Below, one piece after another: positions 39,761-40,962 of a stretch of 40,962 nucleotides of DNA. The stretch is taken from positions 1 to 40,962 of the forward strand of contig CAKTFS010000018.1 in the NCBI GenBank assembly GCA_934561115.1. Direction: 5' to 3'. The translations under genes and the position numbers were made by a program. Position 1 is the stretch's first letter. Each line of letters begins with the position of its first letter. The notes below the pieces were generated by a model. It saw nothing but the letters and a program-made list of their open reading frames with translations, did not search any database and was not told the DNA's origin. The DNA is from an uncultured Faecalibacterium sp. (lineage in GTDB: Bacteria > Bacillota > Clostridia > Oscillospirales > Ruminococcaceae).

Positions 39761-39834
39761 GATTTTTTTCTCGTAAAGCGCACTTATTTTTACAGAACGC
39801 GTTTATCCCCTACTGACAAAAGACCGTTACCGCA

Positions 39835-39885
39835 AAAAGCAACAGGCATTGCCGCCCTTTTGCAAGGAATACGGCAATGCCTGTT
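39835..39885 (-). terminator. Intrinsic terminator of the repeat surface protein gene
   Basis: A perfect 14-bp stem AACAGGCATTGCCG with its complement (39841-39854 with 39872-39885), 17-nt loop, followed on the minus strand by GCTTTTTGCG. Confidence 0.82.
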
Positions 39886-39917
39886 TTATTGCTTATTTTC
39901 TCTAGGTTGTGTTCCGA

Positions 39918-40962
39918 TCAGAGCAGCAATTCATTGCGCAATTCTCGGTTCACATACAGATTTGCGCCCTGCTTTGTTACCGACAGTTCAAATTTTCCGT
40001 TGCTGCCCATAGCGTTCAGCAGCGGTTTCACCGCTACGCGGACGGTACCCTGCGGCGTAACGAATTCCAGAATCTGTATTCCCTGTTCTAACAGTTTGTT
40101 CAATATCTCAGACGTACCGGTCAGAACGGTAACTTCATCGTACTCCGAAACGATACGCAGTGTGCTGCCCTGCTGCGTTGTTTCAAAGAAGCGGTCTGCG
40201 TTTTGCTTATCCAGCACATGCAGGCGCGGATTGTTCGATTCGTTGCCCAAGGCCGGAATTTCACGGGTCTGTGTATGGCTGCTATCCCTACGGCAGACGC
40301 GCGTTTCCTTACCAGATTCGGATTCTTTTGCCGCTTCTGTTACGAACCATTCGCCCCATTCATGTCCATCAGCCGGTATTTCTTCCTGCATAACAAGGAT
40401 CTTATTACATACGCTGCAGTGGCTGCCTTCGGTCAGGCCGGTCTCGGTGCAGGTGGGTGCAACCGCGGCGTCCGTTACCACGGTGTGCTCCGTGGTGGGG
40501 ATAACTTCCTGTGCCTTCAGCACGGTATTACATACGCTGCAGTGGCTGCCTGCCGTCAGGCCGGTCTGGGTGCAGGTGGGGGCAACGGCTGCATCCGTTA
40601 CCACGGTGTGACCCAGTGCGGGGATAACTTCCTGTGCCGTCAGCACTGCATTACACACGCTACAGTGGCTGCCTGCCGTCAGGCCGGTCTTGGTGCAGGT
40701 GGGGGCAACGGCTGCATCCGTTACCACGGTGTGCTCCGTGGTGGGGATAACTTCCTGTGCCTTCAGCACGGTATTGCATACGCTGCAGTGGCTGCCTTCG
40801 GTCAGGCCGGTCTTGGTGCAGGTAGGTGCAACTGCTGCATCCGTTACCACGGTGTGCTCCGTGACGGGGATAACTTTCTGTTCCGTCAGCACGGTATTGC
40901 ATACGCTGCAGTGGCTGCCTTCGGTCAGGCCGGTCTTGGTGCAGGTAGGTGCAACTGCTGCA
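39918..40962 (-). CDS. Surface protein with 41-residue Cys repeats (C-terminal part; 5' end outside window)
   Basis: The frame is open to the right edge, so only the last 347 or so residues are present. Four full repeats and part of a fifth, each 41 residues ([14 protein letters not shown] then [16 protein letters not shown] and AQEVIP), carry C-x2-C and one more cysteine, suggesting a small metal- or disulfide-stabilised module. Such repeats are common in large extracellular proteins of gut Firmicutes. A degenerate last repeat ([29 protein letters not shown]) is followed by a non-repeat C-terminal domain (residues about 200-347) without a sortase signal or membrane anchor. Function unknown; adhesion or carbohydrate contact is only a guess. 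Confidence 0.82.
   Translation of the reverse strand, partial: AAVAPTCTKTGLTEGSHCSVCNTVLTEQKVIPVTEHTVVTDAAVAPTCTKTGLTEGSHCSVCNTVLKAQEVIPTTEHTVVTDAAVAPTCTKTGLTAGSHCSVCNAVLTAQEVIPALGHTVVTDAAVAPTCTQTGLTAGSHCSVCNTVLKAQEVIPTTEHTVVTDAAVAPTCTETGLTEGSHCSVCNKILVMQEEIPADGHEWGEWFVTEAAKESESGKETRVCRRDSSHTQTREIPALGNESNNPRLHVLDKQNADRFFETTQQGSTLRIVSEYDEVTVLTGTSEILNKLLEQGIQILEFVTPQGTVRVAVKPLLNAMGSNGKFELSVTKQGANLYVNRELRNELLL
40399..40962 (-). repeat. Tandem 123-bp coding repeats
   Basis: Near-identical 123-bp units encode the 41-residue repeats. The copies differ mainly at a few codons (KTG/QTG/ETG, TEG/TAG, VLKAQ/VLTAQ), and the array continues past the edge. High identity at DNA level points to recent unequal crossing-over or gene conversion. 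Confidence 0.88.

Noticed and set aside
40399..40962. Regular repeats that could be taken for a CRISPR array
   Set aside because: The unit is 123 bp without unique spacers, and it encodes a conserved 41-residue protein repeat in one open frame.

Overview
The window looks like chromosome of a high-GC gut Clostridium-class bacterium of the Oscillospiraceae/Ruminococcaceae; Faecalibacterium or a close relative is my best guess. The grounds are Gram-positive gene types (a SpoIIA/SigF operon, a T-box-controlled valS, a YtrA-type GntR/ABC operon, many lipoproteins), GC-rich coding sequence with AT-rich promoters, and strong AGGAG ribosome binding sites. The genus is inference, not proof.

Left part (1-12.0 kb, all minus strand). 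The extreme left carries two tandem strong promoters reading out of the window into what looks like an rRNA operon leader. Next to them lie spoIIAA-spoIIAB-sigF, then a divergent FolC-like ligase, a VanZ-family membrane protein and valS with a complete T-box leader. Upstream is a tightly overlapping operon: a homocysteine methyltransferase/methylenetetrahydrofolate reductase fusion, two paralogous GT2 glycosyltransferases and a polysaccharide flippase.

Middle (12.1-25.3 kb). Plus-strand genes: GNAT acetyltransferase-hflX, an Lrp regulator, a DUF4358-like lipoprotein, a lone GT2, a small ferredoxin, and polA-tsaD-nitroreductase. Minus-strand genes: a YtrA-type regulator/ABC transporter operon, an anchored exported protein and an ArsC/Spx-like protein. 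Three intergenic gaps contain copies of one composite element: a conserved head of about 60 bp, a perfect 16-bp hairpin with a 4-nt loop, and a TTCACG end. The stem sequences differ but pairing is kept. A candidate small RNA (perfect promoter boxes, intrinsic terminator) lies antiparallel to the Lrp gene near 14.3 kb.

Right part (25.5-41.0 kb, all minus strand). A pentapeptide-repeat protein and a low-molecular-weight phosphatase lie beside the decayed xis/int scar of a Tn916/Tn1549-type conjugative element. Then comes a run of seven small exported or membrane-anchored proteins of unknown function behind a large MalT/LuxR-type ATPase regulator. This run is the best candidate here for an undescribed system. 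Further right are a two-gene DUF5058 membrane system with a leader terminator, a hybrid histidine kinase with two solute-binding sensor domains, and the C-terminal part of a surface protein built from 41-residue Cys-containing repeats that runs off the right edge.
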